DNA of 64,000 bases from positions 620,001-684,000 of the forward strand of contig CAVTIZ010000003.1 of assembly GCA_963735045.1 (NCBI GenBank), in the 5' to 3' direction. Shown piece after piece: positions 8,201 to 18,200 of the stretch. A program made the position numbers and the translations under genes. Each line of letters starts with the position of its first letter. Positions within the stretch are counted from its first letter, which is position 1. The notes below the pieces were generated by a model. The model was not told the origin of the DNA and ran no database searches. It worked only from the letters and a program-made list of their open reading frames with translations. The stretch comes from Salsipaludibacter sp963735045 (lineage in GTDB: Bacteria > Actinomycetota > Nitriliruptoria > Nitriliruptorales > Nitriliruptoraceae).

Positions 8201-11200
8201 CGGCGTCGGACGTCGACGGGGACGAGCTGGTCCATGACGCCACGGGGTTGCCGGACGGGCTGTCGATCGATCCGGTGTCGGGGGTGATTGCGGGCACGCC
8301 GACCGTGCAGGGCGAGTTCGACGTGACGGTCGCGGTGGACGACGGCCAGGGTGGTGACGTGTCGACGTCGTTCACGTGGACGATCGTGGGCAACGATCCG
8401 CCGGAGGTCGAGGCGGTGGCCGACCAGTCCTCCGACGAGGGCGAGGAGATCAGCCTGCAGGTGTCGGCGACCGATCCGGACGGGGACGAGGTGGCGTTCG
8501 CCGCGACCGGGTTGCCCGACGGGTTGTCGATCGGGGTGTCGTCGGGCCAGATCACGGGCACGATCGGCCAGCAGGCCGCGGTGGGGTCGCCCTACGAGGT
8601 GGACGTGACGGTGTCGGATCCGGCCGGGGCGTCCACGGCGGTGTCGTTGGAGTGGACGGTCGCGGCGGTCAACGTGGCCCCGGCGGTGACCGGTCCGGGT
8701 GACCAGTCGTCGGTGGAGGGTGACGAGGTGTCGGTCGCGATCGGGGTGGTCGACGCCGACGGTGACGACCTGTCCTTCGACGCCACCGGTCTGCCCGACG
8801 GGTTGTCCATCGGTCCCGATGGCGTCGTCGTGGGGGCGATCGCGGCCGGTGCGGCCGGTGGGTCCCCGTACGCCGTCGAGGTGACCGTGGACGACGGCAC
8901 CGACCAGTCCACGGTCGCCTTCGCCTGGACCGTGGTCGAGGTGACGGGACCCCAGCCCGTGGTGGCCTATGACTTCACCGAGGGTGCGGGTGTGGTGGTG
9001 GGTGATTCGGGGCGTGGGGAGCCGTTGGATCTGACGATTGCGGATCCGGGGAGTGTGTCGTGGGTTGATGGTGGTGGGTTGACCATCGACAGTGAGACGG
9101 TGGTGTCGTCGGGGGTGGCGGCGTCGAAGGTGTCGGATGCGGTGGTGGCGTCGGGGGAGATCACGTTGGAGGCGTGGGTGGTGCCGGCGAACACGACCCA
9201 GGCGGGTCCGGCGCGGGTGGTGTCGGTGTCGGGTGGGTCGTCGAGTCGGAACGTGACGTTGGGCCAGGGCCTGTATGGGGGGTTGCCGTCGACGGTGTTC
9301 GACGTGCGGTTCCGGTCGTCGGAGACCAATGGGAGTGGGACGCCGTCCACGACCACGCCGGCGGGGACGGTGTCCACGGAGTTGCAGCACGTGGTGTTCA
9401 CGCGTGGGGCCGGTGGCACGACCACGATCTATGTGGACGGGGCCGTGGTGGCCACGGGTGATGCGGGTGGGGACCTGTCGAACTGGTCGGGTGGGTTTCC
9501 GTTGGTGTTGGCCAACGAGGTGGGGGCGTCCCGGCCGTGGTTGGGGACCTTGTGTGGGGTGGCGATCTATGACCAGGCGTTGACCTCGACCGAGGTCGGT
9601 GACAACCACGCCGCGGGCTGCGGCCCGCGCGCCGCCGGCACCGCCCGCGTCCAGGTGACGCCCGACAGTGGCATCGCCGCCACGACCTACGGCAACCAGA
9701 CCATCACCATCAGCAACGAGGGCGTGGCAGGCTCGCCGTCGATCGAGTCCGTGTCGCTGAACCTGCGCGGATCGATCGTCCCGGACGCCACGTTCGACCC
9801 CATCGGGACCGCCGGCGACGAGGGCACGCAGTGCCTGGACGTGTCGTCCGGCGCCGTCGCCACGGGCTTCGTCGTGCCCCCGGATCCCTGCGCGGACCCG
9901 TTCTCCCTGCCGCACGAGGATGCGCCGGGTGTCATCGGCAACGGCTGGGACGGCATGACACTCGACTTCACCGACTTCGGGGTCGGGGAGTCCATCGTCT
10001 TCGGGGTCGACGTGGACCCGACCACGATCCAGGGGGTGCCCGGGTCCGGCGGTGCCGGCGCCGTGTCCGGGCTCGAACTGGCTGGATCGGCCGTCACGGT
10101 GGTCTTCTCCGACGGCACGCTGTCCACCACCCAGCTGTTCGCCGACGGCTCGGACGGTGGAGGCCAGGGCGTGGCGTCGCCCGTCGTCGGCCGGGTCGCG
10201 CCCACCGGCATCGAGATGGTCGGCGTCACGACCACGCCGACGGTGTTCCCCAACGACGCCGTGGCCGGCAACGTCGCGACCACCGGTCCCCGGACGGTCC
10301 GGGTGTCCGGGCCGGTCGGCGCCGAGGTGACACTGCTGTCCGTGGCAGGCGAGTACCCGGAGCCCGACGCCTTCGACCTCGACCCCTACGAGACCGACGA
10401 GGCCGTCGACGTCGACCAGCCGACTGCCACGATCGGGGCCGACGGCACGGTGGACTTCGCCGTGGACGTCGCCGACGACGACCTCCTGTACCACTACGTC
10501 GCGGCGATCGACGACGGTGCCACCGGGATGTTGTCCGACGTGCTGGTCATCGCCGTCGGGGACACCGACACACCCGTCATCGACGCGCTCGGCGACGTGG
10601 TCGTCGACGAGGGCGAGACCGTCCAGGTGGACGTCGCGGCCACCGATCCCAATGGCGACGGGCTGGCCCTGTCGCTGTCGTCGACCCCCGACCTGGAGGC
10701 GCTCGGCGCCTCGTTCACCGACGCCGGGGACGGCACCGGCACGCTGGAGTGGGACACCGAGGTGGGCGACGCCGGCAGCTACGTGGTGGACGTGACGGCC
10801 TCGGACGGCACCAACGTGGCGGTGGCGTCGTTCACCATCACGGTGCTCGACGGGTCCGCGTCCGGCGGCAGTGCCGTCGTCGCGATCGATCCGGGGGCCG
10901 GGATCGAGGCGAGCACCTACGGGGCCGGATCCTTCGCCGTGTCGAACACGTCTGCCGGCGGACAGACCATCACGGGTGTGACGCTGGACCTGTCGACGGC
11001 GGTCCTGCCGGACCTGGTGTTCGACCCGGCCGGCCTGGCCGGTGACGCCACCGCCAAGTGCGTGGAGGTCGGCGGGGGCGCCACGGCCACCGGCTACGTG
11101 ACCCCGGGGGACCCGTGCACGGACCCGTTCTCGCAGCCGCACAACGGGGCGGACGACGGGGACGGCTGGGACGCCGTGACCGCCGACTTCGGGGACTTCG

Positions 11201-14200
11201 ACGCGGGCGAGACCTTCACGTTCGCCGTCGACGTCGACCCCAACTCCATCAAGAACGCCGGCGGCTCCGGCAATGCCGGCAGCGTGTCCGGCCTGGAGCT
11301 GGCCGGGACCACGGTGACCGTGGCGTTCAGCGACGGCACGGTGGTGGCGGAGACCTTCCGCTCCGGCACCAGCAACGGCGCCTCGTCGGTCGCCGTGTCC
11401 GCGGAGCCACGCGAGACCGCCGTGCTGGCGGTCGCGGGCGTGACGCTCGTCCCCCAACCGGAACTGTCGCCACGCCACGCGGCCGCCACGGTCGGGTCGC
11501 CGACACAGACCATCGAGGTCACCGGTCCGGCAGGGGGGACCGTGCGCCTGGTCCGGCTGGAGTCCGCCCTGGTGCAGACGCCCGGCTACGACGTGGACCC
11601 GTACGAGGCCAACACGGTCGTCGCCGTGGAGGCCTACGACGTCCCCCTGGACGGCACCGGGGCCGGGTCGGTCGAGGTCACGCTGACCGACACCGCCACC
11701 GGCGCCACGGCCACCGACGACACCGGCCTGAACTACTTCATGGCCGTCGTCGGTGACGGCGCGGCCACCGGGCCGGTCTCCAACGTGGTGGTGCTCGACC
11801 TCGGTGCCGGGCCGGTGGCCATCGACGACGCCGCCTCGGTCGCGCCCGGTGGGGTCGTGGTCATCGACGTCCTCGCCAACGACACCAGCGACGTCGGGTT
11901 GGACCCGGCGACCGTGGCGATCACCGGTGGCCCCAGCGGCGGCTACACCGCCGGCCCCGACCCGATCACCGGTGCCATCACCTACAACCCCGAGAACGGC
12001 TTCGACGTCGCCAACGGCGACAGCTTCACCTACACGGTCGACGACCTCAACGGCGCCACGTCGAACGAGGCGACCGTGGCGATCAGCGATTCCACCGCGG
12101 TGGGCGAGGTGCTCTTCCGCGTCAACGCCGGTGGGCCACAGGTCGCCGCCGCCGACGGCGGGCTGCCGTGGACCGAGGACCAGTCGGCATCGAGCGCGAA
12201 CAACGCGGCCGAGCTCGGCACGCCGTCCCCCTACGTCAACTGGGACGTCGGTGGTGCGACCGCCGACACGACCTACGGCGTGGCGGCGTCCACCGTCATC
12301 GACCTCGCCCAGGTGGCCGGGACGGGGGCAGCCGTCGAGGCGCTGTACGAGACCGAGCGCTACCGCGAGCCCGCGGCAGGCGAGCCGCCCATGACCTGGA
12401 CCTTCCCGGTCACCGCCGGGGACTACGAGGTCGTGCTCGTCGGTGCCGAGGTCTGGAACAACGAGGCCGCCAACCCGCGCGTCATGGACGTCGCGGTCGA
12501 GGGCGCGACCGAGGTCGCCGGACTGCGATGGAGCACCAGCGCCGGTGCGAACAACACCGCCACGTCCGTGGTCGTCCCCGCGACGGTGACCGACGGTGAC
12601 CTGGTCGTGGAGTTGCTCGCGGTCAGCCAGAACCCGAAGTTGTCGGCCATCGAGATCCGGTCTGCGGGTCCGCCCCCGACCGACGTGCCGCCGACCGTGG
12701 CCGCGATCGACGACCAGCAGGTGCAGGAGGGGGCGACCCTCGACGTGCCGGTCACGACCGCCGAGCCCGATGGCGACGTGGTCACGCTCGTGGCCGACAT
12801 CCCGGCCGAGGCGGCCGACTTCACCACCTTCGCCGATGCCGGTGACGGCACCGGCAGCTTCACCGTGGCTCCGGCCGCCGGCGACGCCGGGTCCTACGAC
12901 CTGGCCGTCACGGCCAGCGACCCCGATGGTGACGACACCGAGAGCTTCACGGTGACCGTCACCGACGCCCCGGCGGCCGGCACCGTGTTCACCCGCATCA
13001 ACGCGGGTGGCCCCCAGGTGGCTGCCATCGACGGTGGTCCGGCGTGGGAGGACGACACGGGTGAGACCGGGCACCCGTACCTGGTCGAGCCGGGTTCGGG
13101 CAACACCAACGGCTTCGCGCCGCTGGAGCCGGGTCCGACCGTGCCGTCGACCGTGCCGGGGGCGGTGTTCGACACCGAGCGCTGGTCCAACAGCGGCTTC
13201 GCCTACGGCGTGCCGGTCCCGGCCGGGACCCAGGTGTACGTGCGCCTGTTCCTCGGCAACGGCTACCCGGGAACGTCCGAGCCGGGCCAGCGCGTGTTCG
13301 ACGTCAGCATCGACGGCGAGGTCGTCGCCGGCGACCTCGACCTGTCCGACGCCTACGGCCACGAGGTCGGGGGGATGCTCGAGTACCTGGTGACCTCCGA
13401 CGGCACCCTCGACGTCGCGTTCAGCAACGTCGTCGAGAACCCGCTCGTGAACGCGCTCGAGGTCGTCTCGGCAGAGTCCTCGCCGGGCCAGTTGGGGGTC
13501 AGCCCGACCACGGTCGACTTCGGCCAGACCCTGGTCGGTGGGACCAACCCGCGCACCGTGACCCTGTCCAACCTCGGCTTCGAGGCCGGTGACCCCGACA
13601 TCGAGGTCACCGACGTGGCCGTCTCCGGTGGTGACTTCGCCGTCACCGGCGGGACCGGCACGCTCGCCGCCGGCACGTCCACGACCCTCCAGGTGACCTT
13701 CTCGCCGTCGAGCGTCGGGCCGTCCACCGGCACGCTGACCATCAGCCACGACGGGGACAGCTCGCCGGTGGAGGTCGACCTGTCCGGGGTCGGCGCCAGC
13801 GACATCCCCGTGTCGTTCGGCTCCTCCGGCCTGTCCGGGGAGAGTTCGGGCAACCCGACGTCGCTGGAGTTCGGGCCCGACGGGCGGCTCTACGTGTCCC
13901 AGCAGAACGGGCTGATCTACGCCTACGAGGTCGAGCGCAACGGGCCCAACGACTACGACGTCGTCGGGACCGAGCAGATCGACGAGGTCAAGCAGATCAC
14001 CAACCATGACGACGACGGCTCGGTGAACACCGGCCAGAACAACCGCCAGGTCACCGGCCTGATGACGGCTGGCACCGACACCAATCCGGTGCTGTACGTG
14101 ACGTCGTCCGACCCGCGCATCGGTGCGGGTGGCGGCGGCAACGACACCGGTCTGGACACCAACTCCGGCGTCCTGTCGCGTGTCACCTGGACCGGCACCC

Positions 14201-15216
14201 AGTGGGAGCGCGTCGACCTGGTCCGTGGGCTGCCGCGGTCCGAGGAGAACCATGCCACCAACGGCATCGACCTCGATCCGGTGACCAACACCCTCTACCT
14301 CATGCAGGGTGGCCACGCCAACAAGGGAGCGCCGTCGAACAACTTCGCCGGGACCTCCGAGTACTACCTGTCCGCGGCCATGCTGTCGATCGACCTCGAC
14401 GCGCTCGACGCGATGCCGGTCGTGACCGACGCGCAGGGCAACGACCGCGTCTACGACCTGCCGACGCTGGTCGACCCGACCCGCGACGACACGGCCACGG
14501 ACCCGTTCGGGGGCAACAACGGCCTCAACCAGGCCATTCCCGAGCCGGGTGGCCCGGTCCAGATCTACTCGCCCGGGTACCGCAACGCCTACGACGTCGT
14601 GTTCACCTCACTCGGTCGGCTCTACACGTCCGACAACGGGCCCAACGGGGGCTGGGGTGGGGTGCCGCTCATCTACGACTCGACCGGGGCGCTGAAGGGC
14701 CACGAGCTCCAGAACGGCGTGGACTTCGACGAGGGCGCGGGTGACTACTGCACCAACGACTTCAACGAGGACGGCAGCAACGGCCACGGCGACCCGCTGC
14801 ACTTCGTGTCGGGTCCGGGCTACTACGGCGGGCACCCGACGCCGATCCGGGCCTTCCCCGGCGAGGCCGGCGTCAAGGTCTACGTCGACGGGGGTGCCAA
14901 CTGGAACCTCGCCGACGACGAGGCCTTCGGCGACCTGCTGCCGGCCGGACTCAGCCTCGCCGACTTCCCGGACAACCCGGTGGAGTGCACCTACAGCGCC
15001 AACGACCCGTCGAAGGTGCTCGACACCATCGGGGCGTCGACCAACGGGATCACCGAGTACACCGCCTCGAACTTCGGTGGCGCGATGCAGGGCAACCTGC
15101 TGACGGCGTCGTTCAACGGCAACATCTACCGCTACCAGCTCAACGCCGCCGGCGACGACCTACGTCGGCAAGCGAGGCGCTGTTCGGCGGCTTCGGCAGC
15201 CAGCCGCTGGACGTGA
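5242..15216 (+). CDS. Giant secreted mosaic protein, N-terminal part (frameshift at its 3' end)
   Basis: Starts at ATG 5242 after GGGGGA (an in-frame ATG at 5230 is the alternative). Residues 1-42 form an export signal: a RRRRR basic stretch, a VVVVLVAALLTAMA core and an AVAA cleavage region. Then come three near-identical LamG (concanavalin-like) domains (residues 49-268, 645-864, 1241-1460), separated by two identical blocks of four He_PIG-type Ig domains. These are followed by two diverged copies of a roughly 310-residue surface module, a DVLANDT cadherin-like domain, two malectin-like domains (from 12103 and 12985), an ASH/choice-of-anchor domain and a glucose/sorbosone-dehydrogenase-like beta-propeller (13810-15160). 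True homology continues in another frame after 15160; the last 18 or so residues of this frame are out-of-frame noise. Likely an extracellular carbohydrate-binding or sugar-oxidising protein; the function is inferred from domains only. Confidence 0.85.
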   Translation: MRATTGTGLHIRRRRRGTTAAAVVVVLVAALLTAMASSAVAARTPGALVAYDFTEGAGVVVGDSGRGEPLDLTIADPGSVSWVDGGGLTIDSETVVSSGVAASKVSDAVVASGEITLEAWVVPANTTQAGPARVVSVSGGSSSRNVTLGQGLYGGLPSTVFDVRFRSSETNGSGTPSTTTPAGTVSTELQHVVFTRGAGGATTIYVDGAVVATGDAGGDLSNWSGGFPLVLANEVGASRPWLGTLCGVAIYDQALTSTEVGDNHAAGCGGVASNADPVVTGPGDQSSAEGDVVDLAVVAEDDDGDVLSFAATGLPEGLSIGESSGVVSGTIGQQAAAGSPYDVEVTVDDGRGGSASVSLEWSVSVVNVDPVLDGIVDQLSSLDVALELAVSASDVDGDELVHDATGLPDGLSIDPVSGVIAGTPTVQGEFDVTVAVDDGQGGDVSTSFTWTIVGNDPPEVEAVADQSSDEGEEISLQVSATDPDGDEVAFAATGLPDGLSIGVSSGQITGTIGQQAAVGSPYEVDVTVSDPAGASTAVSLEWTVAAVNVAPAVTGPGDQSSVEGDEVSVAIGVVDADGDDLSFDATGLPDGLSIGPDGVVVGAIAAGAAGGSPYAVEVTVDDGTDQSTVAFAWTVVEVTGPQPVVAYDFTEGAGVVVGDSGRGEPLDLTIADPGSVSWVDGGGLTIDSETVVSSGVAASKVSDAVVASGEITLEAWVVPANTTQAGPARVVSVSGGSSSRNVTLGQGLYGGLPSTVFDVRFRSSETNGSGTPSTTTPAGTVSTELQHVVFTRGAGGTTTIYVDGAVVATGDAGGDLSNWSGGFPLVLANEVGASRPWLGTLCGVAIYDQALTSTEVGDNHAAGCGGVASNADPVVTGPGDQSSAEGDVVDLAVVAEDDDGDVLSFAATGLPEGLSIGESSGVVSGTIGQQAAAGSPYDVEVTVDDGRGGSASVSLEWSVSVVNVDPVLDGIVDQLSSLDVALELAVSASDVDGDELVHDATGLPDGLSIDPVSGVIAGTPTVQGEFDVTVAVDDGQGGDVSTSFTWTIVGNDPPEVEAVADQSSDEGEEISLQVSATDPDGDEVAFAATGLPDGLSIGVSSGQITGTIGQQAAVGSPYEVDVTVSDPAGASTAVSLEWTVAAVNVAPAVTGPGDQSSVEGDEVSVAIGVVDADGDDLSFDATGLPDGLSIGPDGVVVGAIAAGAAGGSPYAVEVTVDDGTDQSTVAFAWTVVEVTGPQPVVAYDFTEGAGVVVGDSGRGEPLDLTIADPGSVSWVDGGGLTIDSETVVSSGVAASKVSDAVVASGEITLEAWVVPANTTQAGPARVVSVSGGSSSRNVTLGQGLYGGLPSTVFDVRFRSSETNGSGTPSTTTPAGTVSTELQHVVFTRGAGGTTTIYVDGAVVATGDAGGDLSNWSGGFPLVLANEVGASRPWLGTLCGVAIYDQALTSTEVGDNHAAGCGPRAAGTARVQVTPDSGIAATTYGNQTITISNEGVAGSPSIESVSLNLRGSIVPDATFDPIGTAGDEGTQCLDVSSGAVATGFVVPPDPCADPFSLPHEDAPGVIGNGWDGMTLDFTDFGVGESIVFGVDVDPTTIQGVPGSGGAGAVSGLELAGSAVTVVFSDGTLSTTQLFADGSDGGGQGVASPVVGRVAPTGIEMVGVTTTPTVFPNDAVAGNVATTGPRTVRVSGPVGAEVTLLSVAGEYPEPDAFDLDPYETDEAVDVDQPTATIGADGTVDFAVDVADDDLLYHYVAAIDDGATGMLSDVLVIAVGDTDTPVIDALGDVVVDEGETVQVDVAATDPNGDGLALSLSSTPDLEALGASFTDAGDGTGTLEWDTEVGDAGSYVVDVTASDGTNVAVASFTITVLDGSASGGSAVVAIDPGAGIEASTYGAGSFAVSNTSAGGQTITGVTLDLSTAVLPDLVFDPAGLAGDATAKCVEVGGGATATGYVTPGDPCTDPFSQPHNGADDGDGWDAVTADFGDFDAGETFTFAVDVDPNSIKNAGGSGNAGSVSGLELAGTTVTVAFSDGTVVAETFRSGTSNGASSVAVSAEPRETAVLAVAGVTLVPQPELSPRHAAATVGSPTQTIEVTGPAGGTVRLVRLESALVQTPGYDVDPYEANTVVAVEAYDVPLDGTGAGSVEVTLTDTATGATATDDTGLNYFMAVVGDGAATGPVSNVVVLDLGAGPVAIDDAASVAPGGVVVIDVLANDTSDVGLDPATVAITGGPSGGYTAGPDPITGAITYNPENGFDVANGDSFTYTVDDLNGATSNEATVAISDSTAVGEVLFRVNAGGPQVAAADGGLPWTEDQSASSANNAAELGTPSPYVNWDVGGATADTTYGVAASTVIDLAQVAGTGAAVEALYETERYREPAAGEPPMTWTFPVTAGDYEVVLVGAEVWNNEAANPRVMDVAVEGATEVAGLRWSTSAGANNTATSVVVPATVTDGDLVVELLAVSQNPKLSAIEIRSAGPPPTDVPPTVAAIDDQQVQEGATLDVPVTTAEPDGDVVTLVADIPAEAADFTTFADAGDGTGSFTVAPAAGDAGSYDLAVTASDPDGDDTESFTVTVTDAPAAGTVFTRINAGGPQVAAIDGGPAWEDDTGETGHPYLVEPGSGNTNGFAPLEPGPTVPSTVPGAVFDTERWSNSGFAYGVPVPAGTQVYVRLFLGNGYPGTSEPGQRVFDVSIDGEVVAGDLDLSDAYGHEVGGMLEYLVTSDGTLDVAFSNVVENPLVNALEVVSAESSPGQLGVSPTTVDFGQTLVGGTNPRTVTLSNLGFEAGDPDIEVTDVAVSGGDFAVTGGTGTLAAGTSTTLQVTFSPSSVGPSTGTLTISHDGDSSPVEVDLSGVGASDIPVSFGSSGLSGESSGNPTSLEFGPDGRLYVSQQNGLIYAYEVERNGPNDYDVVGTEQIDEVKQITNHDDDGSVNTGQNNRQVTGLMTAGTDTNPVLYVTSSDPRIGAGGGGNDTGLDTNSGVLSRVTWTGTQWERVDLVRGLPRSEENHATNGIDLDPVTNTLYLMQGGHANKGAPSNNFAGTSEYYLSAAMLSIDLDALDAMPVVTDAQGNDRVYDLPTLVDPTRDDTATDPFGGNNGLNQAIPEPGGPVQIYSPGYRNAYDVVFTSLGRLYTSDNGPNGGWGGVPLIYDSTGALKGHELQNGVDFDEGAGDYCTNDFNEDGSNGHGDPLHFVSGPGYYGGHPTPIRAFPGEAGVKVYVDGGANWNLADDEAFGDLLPAGLSLADFPDNPVECTYSANDPSKVLDTIGASTNGITEYTASNFGGAMQGNLLTASFNGNIYRYQLNAAGDDLRRQARRCSAASAASRWT
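5385..7172 (+). repeat. 1,788-bp internal tandem repeat, copy 1 (LamG + four Ig-like domains)
   Basis: The unit is 596 codons: a 660-bp LamG part (to 6044) and a 1,128-bp Ig part. It differs visibly from copy 2 in the LamG part at one codon (GCG Ala here, ACG Thr in copies 2 and 3, near 5850). The translated Ig blocks of copies 1 and 2 are identical. Confidence 0.97.
7173..8960 (+). repeat. 1,788-bp internal tandem repeat, copy 2
   Basis: Begins at the same VAYDF codons as copy 1, exactly 1,788 bases later. The LamG part is 7173-7832 and the Ig part 7833-8960. The near-absence of even synonymous change implies very recent duplication or gene conversion. Confidence 0.97.
8961..9620 (+). repeat. 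1,788-bp repeat, partial copy 3 (LamG part only)
   Basis: Another exact 1,788-base step. Identity with the earlier copies stops abruptly at 9620, at the codon for the last Cys of the LamG domain, where a different module begins. One synonymous change lies just at its start (CCCGTG against CCGGTG). Confidence 0.97.
15160..15162 (+). other. Frameshift site in the giant protein gene
   Basis: Reading GAC GAC CT? ACG TCG GCA with one base supplied after CT gives an unbroken protein (GDD-L-TSASEALFGG). Any base there gives Leu. One base is therefore missing here relative to the ancestral frame. No slippery heptamer is present, so this is a mutation or a sequencing/assembly error rather than programmed frameshifting. 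Confidence 0.85.
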
Positions 15217-18200
15217 CTGCCCAGGGCGACGCCGGGCCGTTCCCGGGCACGGTGTGGGCCGCCACCTACGGCGCCGACAGCATCACGGTGTTCGAGCCGG
15301 GCGACTACAGCGACGCCACCTGCACCGGCGCCGACGACCCCGGCCTGGACGAGGACGGCGACGGCTTCACCAATGCCGAGGAGATCGCGGCGGGCAGCGA
15401 TCCGTGCAACGCGTTGTCCACGCCCGGCGGCACGTCCTGCACCGGGGCCGACGACGCCGCGCTGGACGAGGACGGCGACGGCTTCGACAACGCCGACGAG
15501 ATCGCCGCCGGCACCGACCCGTGCAACGGCGGCAGCCAGCCGACCGACAACGACGGCGACGGCACCTCCGACGTGACCGACACCGACGACGACGGCGACG
15601 GGATCCCCGACGTCGACGACCCGTTCGCCATCGACGCCACCAACGGCATCGGCACCACCGTGCCGGTCGCGCGTCCGCTGGAGAACGAGGACCCGGGTAC
15701 GGGCTTCTACGGGCTGGGCTTCACGGGCCTGATGACCAACGGCACCGACACGTGGCTGGACCAGTTCGACGACGGCAACCTCGCCGCCGGTGGTGCCGTG
15801 GGTGCCCTGACGGTCGAGGAGGTGCCGCCGGGTGATGCCTACACCGACACCAACACCCAGGAGTACGCCTTCCAGTACGGCGTGGACGTGGACGACGCCA
15901 GCGCACCGTTCGTGGTGCACACGCAGGTCGAGTCCCCGTTCTTCGCCTCCGGTGGCGGGACCCAGACGCCGGCGAACTACCAGTCGAACGGGCTGTTCAT
16001 CGGATCGGGCAGCCAGGACGACTACCTCAAGCTGGTGTTCGGCGGCAACGGCGGACCCACGACCCAGGTGCTGCTCGAGAGTGGCGGCGCGGTCGACGTC
16101 GACCAGAAGTACGGGACGGGCGTGACCGGCGACTGGCTGGCCGCCAACCAGGTCGACCTGCAGCTCGTCGTCGACCCGGCCGCGCTGACCGCCCAGCCTC
16201 GCACGTCGCTGGACGGCGGCAGCACCTGGAGCGACCTCGGCACGCCGGTGGCCCTGCCCGCCGCGTGGTTCGACGGCAGTGACGACCTCGGCCTCGCGGT
16301 CGGGATCATCTCGACGTCGAACGGCTCGACCCCGTTCGGTGCGACGTGGGACTTCCTCGACGTCGACACGGTCGGCGGCGGTGGCGGCAACACCGCGCCG
16401 GCCATCAGCGGCGCCGACGACGTCAGCGTCACCGAGGGCGAGACCGCCCAGGTGGTGGTCGACGTGGCCGACGCCGACGGCGACGCGCTGGCCGTCGACG
16501 TCGGCTCCACCCCGGACGCGTCGGCCTTCCTGGCGACCGACCTGGTCGAGAACGCGGCCGGCGACTACACCCTCACGCTCGACCTGGCGCCGGGCGCCGG
16601 GGACGCGGGCAGCTACGACGTCACCGTGGAGGCCGACGACGGCACCGACACCACGTCGGCGACGCTCACGGCCACCGTGGACCAGCCGGTCGTGCAGGAG
16701 GACGTGCTGTACCGCGTCAACGTCGGCGGCGACCAGGTCGCGGCGGCCGACGGCAGCGCGCCGGACTGGGGCAGCGACAGCGACGCGGCGCCCTCGGCCT
16801 TCCGTGTCGCCGGGGGAGCCAACACGTACGCGGCCTCGTCGGGAAGCGCCCACCCCGGGGCCATCGACCTGTCCGACGCGTCGCTGACGCCCGGCGTGCC
16901 GGTCGACGTCCTCGAGGTCGAGCGGTGGGACCCCGAGGCGGCACCGGAGATGCTGTGGCAGTTCCCGGTCGACGCCGGCACCGAGGTCGAGGTGCGGCTG
17001 TTCTTCGCCGAGCTGTTCGGCGGCGTCGACGCCGCGGGCGAGCGAGTGTTCGACGTCTCGGTCGAGGGCAGCGTCCCGGCCGCGTTCGACGACATCGACC
17101 AGTTCGACACGGCCGGTGCCAAGGGCGCGTTCATGCGGTCCAGCACCGCCATCGTGGAGGGTGACACGCTCGACGTGGAGTTCCTCCACGACGTCATCGA
17201 GAACCCCGCCGTCAAGGGCATCGAGGTCGTCCGGGTCGCCCCACCGGGCAACCTCGCACCGACAATCGACCCGATCGACGACGTGACGGTGGCGGAGGGT
17301 GACTCGGAGGTGGTCTCGATCACGGCCTCCGATCCGGACGGCGACGACGTGGCCCTGGACGCGACCGGCCTGCCGGACTTCGCGACCTTCGACCCGGGCA
17401 CGGGTGAGTTCACGCTCGCGCCGGTCACCGGCGACGCTGCTGGCAGCCCGTACACCATCACGATCACCGCCGACGACGGCAACGGCGGGATGGACAGCGT
17501 CGACGTGGCCGTGGACGTGACCGAGCCCACACCGGCGCCTGACCCCGTCGCGGTCGACACCTTCACCTACGGCGAGGCCCTGTTCCGCGTGAACGCCGGT
17601 GGGCCCGAGGTCGCCGCGGCCGACGGCGGCGTGGCCTGGGAGTCCGACCTGGAGGACGCCGAGTCGTCCTACCTCACGGACGCGTACCTGGCGGGCGCGG
17701 ACAACCAGAAGAACACGTCGAGCGTGACCGTGACGCCGACCGTGGACGCCACGGTGCCGACGACCACCCCGGGGCAGGTGTTCCAGACCGAGCGCTGGGA
17801 CCCACCGGCCGGCATCGAGATGTCGTGGCTGTTCCCGGTCGCGGACGGAACACCGGTCGAGGTCCGGCTGCACTTCGCCGACTACAACGGCCCGACCCAG
17901 TCGGCCGGGGCGCGGGTGTTCGACGTCGCGATCGAGGGCACGACGGTCCTCGACGACTTCGACATCTTCGACGAGGCCGGGGCCGACACCGGCACGATGC
18001 GCGCGTTCGTCGCCACGGCCGACGCCGACGGGCTCGGCATCGACCTCACCCGCGTGGTCGAGAACCCCGAGATCCGCGCCATCGAGATCGTCGAGCTGGT
18101 CGACGCCACCGAGGCCGAGCCCGGTGCCGACGTCGGCTTCGTGACCCGGGTCACCAACCCGGATACGAACACGGGCGACGCGACGGTCCAGGCCCTGGAG

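Noticed and set aside
4720..14316. A 3,198-residue open frame on the minus strand opposite the giant gene
   Set aside because: It is an antisense artefact of high GC and repeat content: His/Arg/Pro/Gly-rich translation, no domains, and the same 1,788-bp repeat mirrored.
15151..15171. Programmed -1 ribosomal frameshifting in the giant gene
   Set aside because: No X-XXY-YYZ slippery site and no evident downstream pseudoknot; a lost base explains it better.
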